Below the pieces are notes generated by a model. It was not told where the DNA came from, did no database searches, and saw only the letters and a program-made list of their open reading frames with translations. Made by a program: the position numbers and the translations under genes. From contig NZ_CP048411.1 in assembly GCF_019355055.1 (NCBI RefSeq), positions 2,879,501 to 2,943,500 of the forward strand: a stretch of DNA of 64,000 bases, written 5' to 3'. Below are positions 37,209 through 45,602 of this stretch, piece by piece (the first letter of the stretch is position 1; every line of letters starts with the position of its first letter). Source of the stretch: Pseudomonas sp. MTM4 (GTDB lineage: Bacteria; Pseudomonadota; Gammaproteobacteria; Pseudomonadales; Pseudomonadaceae).

Positions 37209-37689
37209 TTATCATTACCTCTAAGGTCAGTGTTTAGACATTTTGGTCCATATGATATCAATACTTTCAACTTCAAGCATGGCGTGACGAAATTCGGTGG
37301 GATGTTTGCGTACCCCGAGGCTGCGGGAGGAATGAAGGAGGTCCGCAGGTCGAAGCCCGAGCTCCTAAGTGACCAGCAAATCGCCATGACATGGGTCGGT
37401 ATGTGTACAGCGAAGGCCTGTGGAGTAACAGACGCTAGAATATTCAAGTGATGCGAGGAAGCAGCCTTCGAAGCGTGGCCCTACGATGACAAAATCTGCA
37501 ACGGTGGAAGGTTTATCATCCGGCGCGATTCCGAAGAACAGACCCAGCAGACGATTTGCGAGCTGATCGTAAACACTCGCTGGCCTCAGAGCGGGTGCAT
37601 CCGAATCCCGCGAAACTGCTTACCGTAGTGAGCTTACTCTGGCGGGAAATTCTGGTAGCCAACCGTTTACGCTCTTTGGGTGTTGAGAT
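37209..37689. other. Intergenic stretch, possible gene remnant
   Basis: An open rightward frame (about 37230-37451, ...FNFKHGVTKFGGMFAYPEAAGG...) has no start with a ribosome site and no family I recognise. It may be a remnant. Nothing else is supportable here. Confidence 0.3.
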
Positions 37690-37830
37690 TTGTCAGAATA
37701 TTTTGGCAAAAATCCTGCATCTAATCGTTCTCACCATGCGAATTGTCGAAATATTATTATCTCAATGCTAACTTCAAAGCGGGCCCAGCCCCTGATCCAA
37801 GGGGCTGAAATTGTCAGAATTATTTGTAAA
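37690..37830 (+). repeat. Three 20-bp direct repeats, transposon-end-like
   Basis: TTGTCAGAATATTTTGGCAA (37690), TTGTCGAAATATTATTAT (37743) and TTGTCAGAATTATTTGTAAA (37811) are same-orientation copies of one motif, spaced 53 and 68 bp. They are followed by GGGATAAAAACTGT and GGGATAAAACCTGT (a second, 14-bp direct repeat near 37850-37885). Immediately downstream is tniQ. Arrays of about 20-bp sites like this occur at the ends of Tn7-type elements, where they bind the DDE transposase. Confidence 0.55.
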
Positions 37831-37939
37831 CCACCAAGTGTTCCTCAGGGATAAAAACTGTCTCTGGGGGATAAAACCTGTTTCAAGGTCTGGTCACGAA
37901 GGCTAGCTCGTTCGGCCATCGCTATTTCGGATGTGATAG

Positions 37940-38854
37940 ATGTTATCCAGTTTGGTCGTAAGACCTCAGGCAGGCGAGACGATAAATTCGCTTCTAGCTA
38001 GAGACAGAATTGTCAGCGGTTCGGTTAGTAGACATTTTCACGATGCCAAATTCGGCATAAACCAGTGGCATATAAATAAGCAAAGCATTGCCAAACTATC
38101 CGAACTAAATACTGGAACCACAGCTAATAGCTTAGAATTGTTGCTAAGCTCTTGCACTGGGTACGATGTCCATGCTTATTTAACTACAGGTAAAAACGTA
38201 GAATATTTGTCCAATTACAGTTCAGCCACCAGATCCGTTAGAAACTCCTACATAGCTCACCATAGCATTAAAATCTGCCTTAGATGCTCTAAGCACGACA
38301 TGGAACAAAACGGATTTAGCTATTGGAGAAAAGTGCATCAGTTTCATCGTGTAACTGTTTGCTCACACTGTAATGTACGTTTGGTAGATAAATGCCAAGC
38401 ATGTGCGAAAAGTTTTTCAATTTTTAATGAAACCGATGACGGTTTTTGGCATAACTGCAAGTGTGGTCTGAGTTTTAATGATTGGGAAGAATTTGAAAAT
38501 TTTGATATTAATGAGCACCGTTACTCAAGTTTTATAGCGGGTATTTATCAAAGCGAGAAAAGATGGCTAGGCATCGGTTTCGAAGGGCTCGCGGACTACA
38601 CCACATCACAGCTTGGATATGACAAGAATTATCTACTAGAATTAAAAAAACGAGCTATTTCGGATATCCAGCGAAGCTTAATTGGTACCAAATTCAATTC
38701 ATTAGAAGATGAGCTTTCTGTTAGTTTGAGGGTGTTACATCTTCTCTTTGGGAGCTTTGAGAAAATGCATGAATTTATTGGCAAAATAATCTTTCTAGAT
38801 GACTCTGCTCCTATTAGCTCAGTGAATGATAAGAGCAATATGCGGGGCTTATGA
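37940..38854 (+). CDS. tniQ: TniQ-like protein without transposase partners
   Basis: TniQ/TnsD-family target-selection protein, 304 residues. N-terminal VVRPQAGETINSLLAR is the TniQ opening. The zinc-binding part is CLRCSKHDMEQNGFSYWRKVHQ, then TVCSHCNVRLVDKCQAC and a further C-K-C pair; the YWRK-HQ element is typical. Base composition is far more AT-rich than the flanking genes, indicating separate acquisition. No TnsA, TnsB/TniA or TnsC/TniB gene is present within the window. The gene has no strong ribosome site. Family call is firm; a role in transposition now is doubtful. Confidence 0.8.
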   Translation: MLSSLVVRPQAGETINSLLARDRIVSGSVSRHFHDAKFGINQWHINKQSIAKLSELNTGTTANSLELLLSSCTGYDVHAYLTTGKNVEYLSNYSSATRSVRNSYIAHHSIKICLRCSKHDMEQNGFSYWRKVHQFHRVTVCSHCNVRLVDKCQACAKSFSIFNETDDGFWHNCKCGLSFNDWEEFENFDINEHRYSSFIAGIYQSEKRWLGIGFEGLADYTTSQLGYDKNYLLELKKRAISDIQRSLIGTKFNSLEDELSVSLRVLHLLFGSFEKMHEFIGKIIFLDDSAPISSVNDKSNMRGL

Positions 38855-38966
38855 AATCGTCGTGTACTCACTCTCGCCGGATGCAGTGAGGCGTATACCA
38901 ATCATAGTCTTATGCTGCGCAAGGCTTCATTGATCAGAACATGACGCTAGTGATGGATTCGATCTT

Positions 38967-39440
38967 ATGTCTAGCATTGTTATCCCTCAAACCACGCGGA
39001 ACAGGTATCTCAGTGGGATTGCCGCTCTAAACCTTCCGTCTGCCGCAGGAACTGGGGACTGGCACTTCCTACAAACTTTCTTTGTACAGAGGTCTAGACG
39101 TTCAACTGGCTTCATATGTGGCTTGGGTTGCGAAATAGATACGACAGCCTTTCTAGGTGATGTCGGTGTGTTCGAATGCTCTAAGCTGTTAAAGAGCTTG
39201 GATATAGAATTCGTAGGCGATGCGGCATACTCTGCAAACCACACACGAGCTGTAGCGGACCTAGTTATCGCTGCAATCCGCATTGGGCGTAATGTGGATC
39301 ATCTATGCATTGATGATTGGCTACCCAAAATGTCTGATAAAGAAAGACTAATAGCTATGCTGCAGCAGGCATACTCAAATATGAATGAAGAACTGCGGCA
39401 AGCTCTCAACGTCTGGGTTCTGAGTAATTTACCTAAATAA
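38967..39440 (+). CDS. Unknown protein following tniQ
   Basis: 157 residues, no signal peptide or membrane segment. The beginning RYLSGIAALNLPSAAGTGDWHFLQTFF contains a GIAALN...GDWH pattern that I have the impression of having seen in hypothetical proteins near mobile elements, but I cannot attach a function. A mid-part CIDDWLPKMSDKERLIAMLQQAY and an amphipathic C-terminus (MNEELRQALNVWVLSNL) look helical. It lies 112 bp after tniQ in the same direction, and its position recalls the extra gene after tniQ in some Tn7-like elements; that is only an analogy. Confidence 0.6.
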   Translation: MSSIVIPQTTRNRYLSGIAALNLPSAAGTGDWHFLQTFFVQRSRRSTGFICGLGCEIDTTAFLGDVGVFECSKLLKSLDIEFVGDAAYSANHTRAVADLVIAAIRIGRNVDHLCIDDWLPKMSDKERLIAMLQQAYSNMNEELRQALNVWVLSNLPK

Positions 39441-39765
39441 ATTTGCGAAATTTGCTTAGGGCGGTACGAGGCCGCACTAAGCGATTACTACGCACCTCGG
39501 GTGGTGAGGTAAAGGAATAAATACTTCGCAAGCTGACCTTCCGCGCGGTGGAAGGCAGATCGTAGATCTGCTGCCTGCACCGGCTATCTTTACCATGCGT
39601 TTCATCTCGAAAGGGTTCAGAACCTACGCTGATGTAACAGACCGAGCTAGACGTCTGACCGGCTGCAACCGGCCAAAAGCGGACAGCCCGGTAAGCTGCC
39701 CACCTAAGCCATGAGTTGAGATAATCGACCGCAAAACGCAGGTAGCGACACCAGCGCCTTGGCTG
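39441..39765. other. Intergenic region between mobile patch and tsdA
   Basis: No gene seen. It holds one copy of the dispersed GGCCAAAAGCGGA element (39671-39683). Confidence 0.5.
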
Positions 39766-40683
39766 TCAGATACCCTTACCCAACATCTTGCCGTTAACGG
39801 TCTTGCCGTAAAGGTTCACGCCGTCATTGGCGTGGTACTTATCTCGAGTTTTCTCGACTGAGCCATCAATCAAGCGCGGGTCTTGCGGTCGCTCGTGGCT
39901 GTTCATGAAGGCCGCCACGTTCCAGGCGTCTTCATCTGACAGGGTGCCGCCTTTGCCCAGTGGCATGTTTTCCTTGATGAACGCCGCAGCCGTGTTGATT
40001 CGATGCATGCCAGCACCCCAGTTGAACGAGTCCGCCCCCCAGAGTGGCGGGAATACATAAAGGTCACCAGACTTCTGCCCTTCCCCGTTTGGCCCATGAC
40101 AGACGGCGCACTGTGCGTCGTAGACCTGTTCTCCCTTCGCCAGGTCGTAGCCGCCTTCGGGTTGTGGCACTTCCGGATAGGCCCGACCGGGCAGCTCTTG
40201 CCCCGTGGGTGCTCCGGTTGCAAGCCAGTAGGAATAGGCTGAAAGCGCGGCGATAACGGGGCCGTCAGCCTCGGGTGCCTTGCCGTTCATACTGAACTGG
40301 AAACAGCCCTGAAGGCGCTCGGCATAGCTGTTCACCTTGTCGTTCTTCTTTCGGTACGCCGGGTACATGGTGTAGGCAGCCCAGAGCGGCGCAGAGTTGG
40401 CTTTCCGGCCTTGTTCGAGGTGGCAGTTCGCACAGGCCAGGCCGTTGCCCACATAGTCGGGCGCATGCGTCTTGGTATCGACGAATATGGCGCGCCCTTG
40501 CTGTACCAACTGCCCGTAGGCGTTGTCAGGCAGTTCGCTTTCCTTGGGCGGTTGGAAGTACTTGCTGCTGGCGGGATCACCGGCCCCGGTCAGGATCTGC
40601 GACTGATCTTCCATCGCGATGTCGTCCGCGAGCACCGGGAAGGCCAATGACATCAACAGCAGTGCGCTTGTATGGGGCTTCAT
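39766..40683 (-). CDS. tsdA: Thiosulfate dehydrogenase TsdA (dihaem cytochrome c)
   Basis: Periplasmic enzyme that couples two thiosulfates to tetrathionate. 305 residues, signal peptide 1-19. Haem motifs are CANCH at 84-88 (within GNGLACANCHLEQGRKANSA, the TsdA signature) and CAVCH at 192-196. Cys127 in QGCFQFSMNG occupies the position of the Cys ligand to the active-site haem in known TsdA, and M240 (ENMPLGKGG) suits the second haem. Its start overlaps the tsdB stop by 4 bp. The tsdB-tsdA order is the one known from P. stutzeri. Confidence 0.92.
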   Translation of the reverse strand: MKPHTSALLLMSLAFPVLADDIAMEDQSQILTGAGDPASSKYFQPPKESELPDNAYGQLVQQGRAIFVDTKTHAPDYVGNGLACANCHLEQGRKANSAPLWAAYTMYPAYRKKNDKVNSYAERLQGCFQFSMNGKAPEADGPVIAALSAYSYWLATGAPTGQELPGRAYPEVPQPEGGYDLAKGEQVYDAQCAVCHGPNGEGQKSGDLYVFPPLWGADSFNWGAGMHRINTAAAFIKENMPLGKGGTLSDEDAWNVAAFMNSHERPQDPRLIDGSVEKTRDKYHANDGVNLYGKTVNGKMLGKGI

Positions 40684-41327
40684 TTGGCTGCTCCTTTGTC
40701 GGTCAGGCCTGCGAAGTATGTCGAGACCGCCATTACCTCGTCCTCGGTCAAGCTACGCGCGATGTGGCCCATCAAGTCGTTGGGGTCGTTCTTGCGGGTG
40801 CCCTGACGCCAGGCGGTCAACTGAGACGACAGGTACTGTGCCGACTGCCCGGCCAGCGGTGGGAAGGCGTCGCCGACGCCCGTTCCGCTGGGGCCGTGGC
40901 AGGCAACGCACTCGGGGATGTTGCGTTCCCAGGCGCCGCGCAGCGCAAGGGTTTCGCCAGGCCCGTCGACCAACGCGGTGCGGTCGATTCGCTCGACCTG
41001 CGGTTGCGGCTTGTCAGCCAGCATCGTCGAGACGGCCTCGGCTTCCTCACGGCTTAAGGCTGCCGCAATGGGCTGCATGATTGGATTCGCCCGCGCACCG
41101 GATGCGAAATCAGCCAGTTGCTTGCGCATGTAATTCGCCGACAAGCCGGCCAGACGGGGGAATCCCGCAGCGGCCATGCCTTCGCCCTCGGCGCCGTGGC
41201 AGGTAGCGCACGCCATCGCGGCGGTGTTGGCCCCGCCTTTGCTGTACACCGCAGCGGCATCCGCGGCGTGCGCGGACACCGAAATCGCAAGGAAGAGCCC
41301 GGCCAAGGGCCAGAGGGGGACGTTCAT
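40680..41327 (-). CDS. tsdB: TsdB dihaem cytochrome c, electron acceptor of TsdA
   Basis: Periplasmic dihaem cytochrome, 215 residues. Signal peptide ends SAHAAD; haem motifs CATCH at 40-44 and CVACH at 140-144 each begin a cytochrome c domain (MACATCHGAEGEGMAAAGFP and CVACHGPSGTGVGDAFPPLA are typical class I beginnings). Two-domain cytochrome c4-like layout. Overlaps tsdA (ATGA), so the two are made together. Its likely role is to take electrons from TsdA. Confidence 0.9.
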   Translation of the reverse strand: MNVPLWPLAGLFLAISVSAHAADAAAVYSKGGANTAAMACATCHGAEGEGMAAAGFPRLAGLSANYMRKQLADFASGARANPIMQPIAAALSREEAEAVSTMLADKPQPQVERIDRTALVDGPGETLALRGAWERNIPECVACHGPSGTGVGDAFPPLAGQSAQYLSSQLTAWRQGTRKNDPNDLMGHIARSLTEDEVMAVSTYFAGLTDKGAAK

Positions 41328-41384
41328 GTAGCCTCCAGATCATTCTTGTTATAGGTGCCGGTGCTGACTGACCGTGTCGTGTTG

Positions 41385-42161
41385 CTAGCGTTTGGACAAC
41401 GGCCCCATGATGCCATTCAACGCCTCGGGACGAGGCGCGCCCTGATGCTGCTGCAGACGCCCTTGCTCATCTAGGTAATAGATAGCCGGGGTGGCCGAGG
41501 CGCCCATTTCGCCCATCAGGGTGAGGTTCGCCTCAAGCTGTTCATTCACCTCGGGCGCGATACGCTTGATGGCCTTGAGCGTGCTGGCCTTGCCCGCGGC
41601 CTCGTGCTCATTGAGCGCCGCCTCAGGGTCCTTCGCGGCCAGCAGTGCCGCGGATTTACCGGCGCTGTCCGGGCGCAGCATGCCGACCATCACGTGGCGA
41701 AGCTGAACGTCACCCGCTTCGACCCAGGGCCGCGCCTGTTTCCAGAACATATTGCAGAACGGGCAGTTCGGGTCGGAAAACATGTAGATAACCCGTGGCG
41801 CCTCAGCCGCGCCGTCAGCAATCCAGGTGCTGCTTTCGAGCCGCTGCCACATCTCGCTGCTCATCGGCTCATACACAAGCTTTTCCAGCGGTGCCTTGGT
41901 CAGGTCTTCGCCAGCGGAATCCAGCAAACTGCCGACCACGACATGATCACCGTCCGGTGTCAGATACAGCGCAATGCCCTGTCCGTTGTAACGCGCTGCG
42001 TAGCCCTTTAATCCTCCCGGCGCGTCGAAACTGCCGACCACTTTGGCTCCGCGCGCTTCAATGGCCTGAACCGCGGGAGGCAGCGTTTCGGCCAGCGCCC
42101 AGGGCGTCGGCAGTAAGGCGAGCGTTGAGATAAAAAACGAAAGTGAACGTACCGGTTTCAT
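41385..42161 (-). CDS. dsbG: DsbG/DsbC-type periplasmic disulfide isomerase
   Basis: Thioredoxin-fold protein-disulfide isomerase/reductase of 258 residues. Signal peptide 1-24 (ending WALA), an N-terminal dimerisation domain, and the active site FSDPNCPFCNMFW (CPFC) at about residues 133-136; cis-Pro loop ATPAIYYL. It would be kept reduced by DsbD, encoded in the same cluster. Start overlaps the stop of the tlpA-like gene by 4 bp. 57 bp separate it from tsdB. Confidence 0.88.
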   Translation of the reverse strand: MKPVRSLSFFISTLALLPTPWALAETLPPAVQAIEARGAKVVGSFDAPGGLKGYAARYNGQGIALYLTPDGDHVVVGSLLDSAGEDLTKAPLEKLVYEPMSSEMWQRLESSTWIADGAAEAPRVIYMFSDPNCPFCNMFWKQARPWVEAGDVQLRHVMVGMLRPDSAGKSAALLAAKDPEAALNEHEAAGKASTLKAIKRIAPEVNEQLEANLTLMGEMGASATPAIYYLDEQGRLQQHQGAPRPEALNGIMGPLSKR

Positions 42162-42973
42162 GGCTGGGTTTTGACCTCTAGTTGCTCAAGGGCGCGCGCC
42201 AGGCTGGCACGGGACAGTTCACCGAGATGGCTGCCAACTTGGCGTCCCTCGGCGTCATAAAAAAGCGTGGTGGGCAGCGACGCAGACCCTACGTGCTGGC
42301 CCAGACGACCGCCGGTGTCGAGCAGAACGTTTTCCAGACCGAGCCCTTCGGCTTCGAGGAAGTCGGCGATCAATCGCTCGCCCTCGCCCTGGTTGACGAA
42401 AAGAAAGGTCACGTCGGTGTTTTCTTGTTGCGCCTGCGCAAGGACCGGCATTTCACGCCGGCAGGGCGGGCACCAAGTGGCCCACAGGTTGACCACCAGC
42501 GGCTTGCCAACGTAATCCTGCAAGGCGACGGGTTTACCCCGGTTGTCCCGCAGGCCCATCTCAGGCAGTCGCGTGCCCTGCTCGAACGCGTGCAACGCAA
42601 AGGTCCCGAACCCCCAGCTGAGCACACCCACCAGCACCGCTGCGCCCAGCGGTCGGCGCAGCCCGCTGTCGCGCCAGGCCAGCCAGGAACCCAACAGAAC
42701 GGCCACCAGCAAGCCCGGCCAGGCAATAAAACCGCCGTCACGTATGTCGATCACGCGCCAGGGCTCATCTCGGAAATGCTCGACGTACACCAGCACGAAG
42801 GCCAGCCGCGCGACCAGTAGCGCCACCAGCAGCAGCCTGAAGAGCTGTTGTTCCGGATTCCGCTCGCTGCGCCGCCCAACCCACCAGCCGGTCAGCATCG
42901 CTATAAACAGGCTCACCAGCATCAGCACATGTGGGACGGCAAGCGCCAATGGCCCCAGGTTGATCGTCAGCAT
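42158..42973 (-). CDS. TlpA-like thioredoxin with N-terminal membrane domain
   Basis: Membrane-bound periplasmic thiol reductase, 271 residues. I use the ATG at 42973, which shares a base with the dsbD stop (TGATG); an upstream in-frame start at 43000 is less likely. Residues 1-125 have about four hydrophobic segments resembling the Lgt-type fold often fused to TlpA domains. The C-terminal thioredoxin domain has the active site WATWCPPCRREMP and cis-Pro SASLPTTLFYD. It lies between dsbD and dsbG, so it probably receives electrons from DsbD. Confidence 0.85.
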   Translation of the reverse strand: MLTINLGPLALAVPHVLMLVSLFIAMLTGWWVGRRSERNPEQQLFRLLLVALLVARLAFVLVYVEHFRDEPWRVIDIRDGGFIAWPGLLVAVLLGSWLAWRDSGLRRPLGAAVLVGVLSWGFGTFALHAFEQGTRLPEMGLRDNRGKPVALQDYVGKPLVVNLWATWCPPCRREMPVLAQAQQENTDVTFLFVNQGEGERLIADFLEAEGLGLENVLLDTGGRLGQHVGSASLPTTLFYDAEGRQVGSHLGELSRASLARALEQLEVKTQP

Positions 42974-44718
42974 CAGCCACGCTCCATTGTCTGGTTCCAT
43001 CTGTTCAGAAACTGATTCGCATCGACCTCGCCGGTGATGCGCTGGGTTCGCCGCTCTTCCCCGTCCGGGCCGATGAAGAGCAGCGTCGGCGGCCCCATGA
43101 CCTGATAGCGGTTCAGCAGCTCGCGACTGGCGGGATCGGTCTGCGTCACGTCCGGCCGCAGAATCCGCACGCCGGTGAGCGCTGCCTGCACCTGGGCGTC
43201 ACCGAACACCTCCTTTTCCATGACCTTGCAGGACACGCACCAGTCGGCGTAGTAGTCCACCAGCACCCACTGGCCCGCGGCCCTGGCGGCAGCAAGCTCA
43301 CGATCAAGGTCGACCGGCTCGCTGAAGCCGACAAATCCGTGGGCAGGCTCAGCACCTTGCGAGGACGCAACGCCGCCTGTGAATACACCGAGCGGCCGCA
43401 TGACATCCTGTGCGCCGCCAGCCGCTCCGAGCAGCAGCGCTACGCCCCAGACGCCGGCCAGCGACGCCACCGCGCGGCTGAGCGCCTGATGCCGCACCAG
43501 TTCCCGCGACAGGTGCAGCAGCCCGCTGGCACCCACAACCAGCAGCGCGCCCCACAGCCCTACCCAGAGCGGGTCGGACAACAGCGGACGAAGCACGTAG
43601 AGGGCGGCGACCAGAAATAGGAAACCGAAGGAAACCTTGACGCGATCCATCCACGGCCCAGGCTTGGGCAGGAAGCGATTGCCCACCGTCACCAGCAGCA
43701 CCAGTGGCGTACCGATCCCCAGGCCCAGCGCGAACAGCACCAGGCCACCGTTCACGGCGTCGCCGCTTTGGGCGATGTACAGCAGCGCCGCGGCCAGCGG
43801 TGCAGTCATGCAGGGGCCCACCAGCAGCCCGGACAACACGCCCAACGCGCTGGCCCCGGCGAGGCTGCCGCCCCGGCGCTTGCGGCCGGCCTGCTCCAGC
43901 CGATCACGCAGGCCCGCCGGCAGTTGCAGTTCGAAGAAGCCGAACATAGGTAAGGACAGCAGCACGAACAGGCCAGCGAAACTTGCGATCAGCCACGGCT
44001 GCATCAGCCATCCCTGCAGATTCGCACCCAGTAGCGCCGCCACCACTCCGAGGGCGGCGTAAACCAGCGCCATGCTGAATACGTAGGCCCCAGCCAGCGC
44101 CATGCCGCGGCGAGGCCCGGCCTGGCTACCCACGACGATGCCGGCCAGGATGGGCAGCATCGGCAGCGAACAGGGTGCAAAGGCAAGCAGCAGGCCGAGT
44201 CCGAAGAAGATCAGCAGGCTCCAGCCCAGCGACTGCTGCTGTAGCCCGCTGGCCAGGGCCTGGTCGTCGGCCTGAACCGGCATGGACGGAGGGGTGCTGC
44301 TGCCGCCCAGCTCTACCGTGCGGCTTTGCGGCGGATAGCACAGGCCGGCATCGGCGCAGCCTTGCCAGCCGAGTTCAAGCGACGCGAGATCCGCATCGGG
44401 GAGCTGCACTTCCAGGCTGTCGCGATAGATTCGCGAATCACCAAAATACTCGTCATGGTACGGCTCGCCAGGCGGCAACTGGGGCTCGTTCCCCGGTGGC
44501 AGCCCTGCGAATCGCAGGCGCTCCTTGTAGAGGTAATAGCCGGGCGCAATATCCCAGCGCAGCACGGCGCCGCCAGCGTCAGGCTGCTCGACGTGCAGCG
44601 TGAACGCTTCATCCACGGGCAGAAAGTCCTGCTGCTTCTGACCGAAGGTGAACGGCGAAGCGTTCGCCAGCTGCACAGACCATAGGCAGCAGGCCAGAAA
44701 GATAAAAAGCGCTCGCAT
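42973..44718 (-). CDS. dsbD: DsbD transmembrane thiol-electron transporter
   Basis: Brings reducing power from cytosolic thioredoxin to the periplasm. 581 residues from the ATG at 44718 (an in-frame GTG at 44727 adds three residues). Signal peptide, then the N-terminal DsbD-alpha domain with the Cys pair in GWQGCADAGLCYPP, eight-helix beta domain with LLLAFAPCSLPMLPIL and LVGPCMTAPLAAALLY as the two membrane cysteines, and a gamma thioredoxin domain with DWCVSCKVME (CVSC). All three Cys pairs are intact. First gene of the leftward thiol-redox cluster. Confidence 0.93.
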   Translation of the reverse strand: MRALFIFLACCLWSVQLANASPFTFGQKQQDFLPVDEAFTLHVEQPDAGGAVLRWDIAPGYYLYKERLRFAGLPPGNEPQLPPGEPYHDEYFGDSRIYRDSLEVQLPDADLASLELGWQGCADAGLCYPPQSRTVELGGSSTPPSMPVQADDQALASGLQQQSLGWSLLIFFGLGLLLAFAPCSLPMLPILAGIVVGSQAGPRRGMALAGAYVFSMALVYAALGVVAALLGANLQGWLMQPWLIASFAGLFVLLSLPMFGFFELQLPAGLRDRLEQAGRKRRGGSLAGASALGVLSGLLVGPCMTAPLAAALLYIAQSGDAVNGGLVLFALGLGIGTPLVLLVTVGNRFLPKPGPWMDRVKVSFGFLFLVAALYVLRPLLSDPLWVGLWGALLVVGASGLLHLSRELVRHQALSRAVASLAGVWGVALLLGAAGGAQDVMRPLGVFTGGVASSQGAEPAHGFVGFSEPVDLDRELAAARAAGQWVLVDYYADWCVSCKVMEKEVFGDAQVQAALTGVRILRPDVTQTDPASRELLNRYQVMGPPTLLFIGPDGEERRTQRITGEVDANQFLNRWNQTMERG

Positions 44719-44906
44719 GCACAACACCCGATTACCAGATTCGACGGCGAGCTTGCCGACTCGGGATTAAGAGGCGATTAACGAGGCATGGACACAACCT
44801 GTAAGGCCGAGCGACGTTGAGGCGCGAGCAACTCGGCGTACCATCTGCTAACGCGCCGTTAATCCAGGCGGACGATACTGACTGCTGCCTATCAAGCGAT
44901 TCCCAC

Positions 44907-45602
44907 ATGCACGTACTGCTGACAGAAGACAACGCACTGATCGCCAGTGGCATCGTCGCCGGGCTAGAAGCCCAGGGCTTCAGCGTGGCCCATGCCGCTA
45001 CGGCCGGGCAGGCCGACTCGCTGCTGCGCACAGCCAGCTTCGACCTGATGGTTCTCGATCTGGGTCTGCCTGACGAAGACGGCCTGCGCTTTCTGCAGCG
45101 CCTGCGCCGCCGCGGCCTCGAGCTGCCTGTGCTGATCCTGACCGCCCGGGATGCGGTAACCGAGCGGGTCTCCGGGCTTCAGGCGGGCGCTGACGACTAC
45201 CTCGTCAAACCCTTCGACCTGCGTGAGCTCGCTGCCCGCCTGCATGCCCTACTGCGCCGCGCTGCCGGGCGGGCAACGCAGATGATCGAACACGGCCCGC
45301 TAAGCTACGATCCCGCCGCCTGTGCGGCCTTCATGGCAGGCGAACCCGTGGACCTGTCGCGCCGTGAACAGGCGCTGCTCCAGGCGCTACTGCAGAACCC
45401 CGGCCGCGTGCTATCGGCCGAGCAGCTCAAGGACGCCGTGTACGGACTGGGCGATGACGTCGAAAGCAACGCCCTGAATGTCCATATCCACCATCTTCGC
45501 CGCAAGCTGGGTAACGGCATCGTCGAAACCGTCAGAGGGATCGGTTATCGCCTGGGCCCGGCCGGCCATGCGTCGGCGTCCACCGAGGCACCCGACCCAT
45601 GA
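44907..45602 (+). CDS. OmpR-family response regulator (QseB/TctD-like)
   Basis: DNA-binding response regulator, 231 residues from the ATG at 44907 (MHVLLTEDNALIASG); a longer in-frame start at 44817 is unlikely. Receiver E7/D8 and D51 (LMVLDLGLPDEDG), YLVKPF lysine, and winged helix with NVHIHHLRRKLG ending IRGIGYRL. Its 4-bp overlap with the kinase gene shows coupling. Divergent from dsbD with 188 bp between them, so it may regulate the thiol/thiosulfate cluster; the signal is unknown. Confidence 0.9.
   Translation: MHVLLTEDNALIASGIVAGLEAQGFSVAHAATAGQADSLLRTASFDLMVLDLGLPDEDGLRFLQRLRRRGLELPVLILTARDAVTERVSGLQAGADDYLVKPFDLRELAARLHALLRRAAGRATQMIEHGPLSYDPAACAAFMAGEPVDLSRREQALLQALLQNPGRVLSAEQLKDAVYGLGDDVESNALNVHIHHLRRKLGNGIVETVRGIGYRLGPAGHASASTEAPDP

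Noticed and set aside
37556..37771. 71-residue rightward open frame
   Set aside because: It runs through the direct repeats at 37690 and 37743, lacks a ribosome site and resembles no family.
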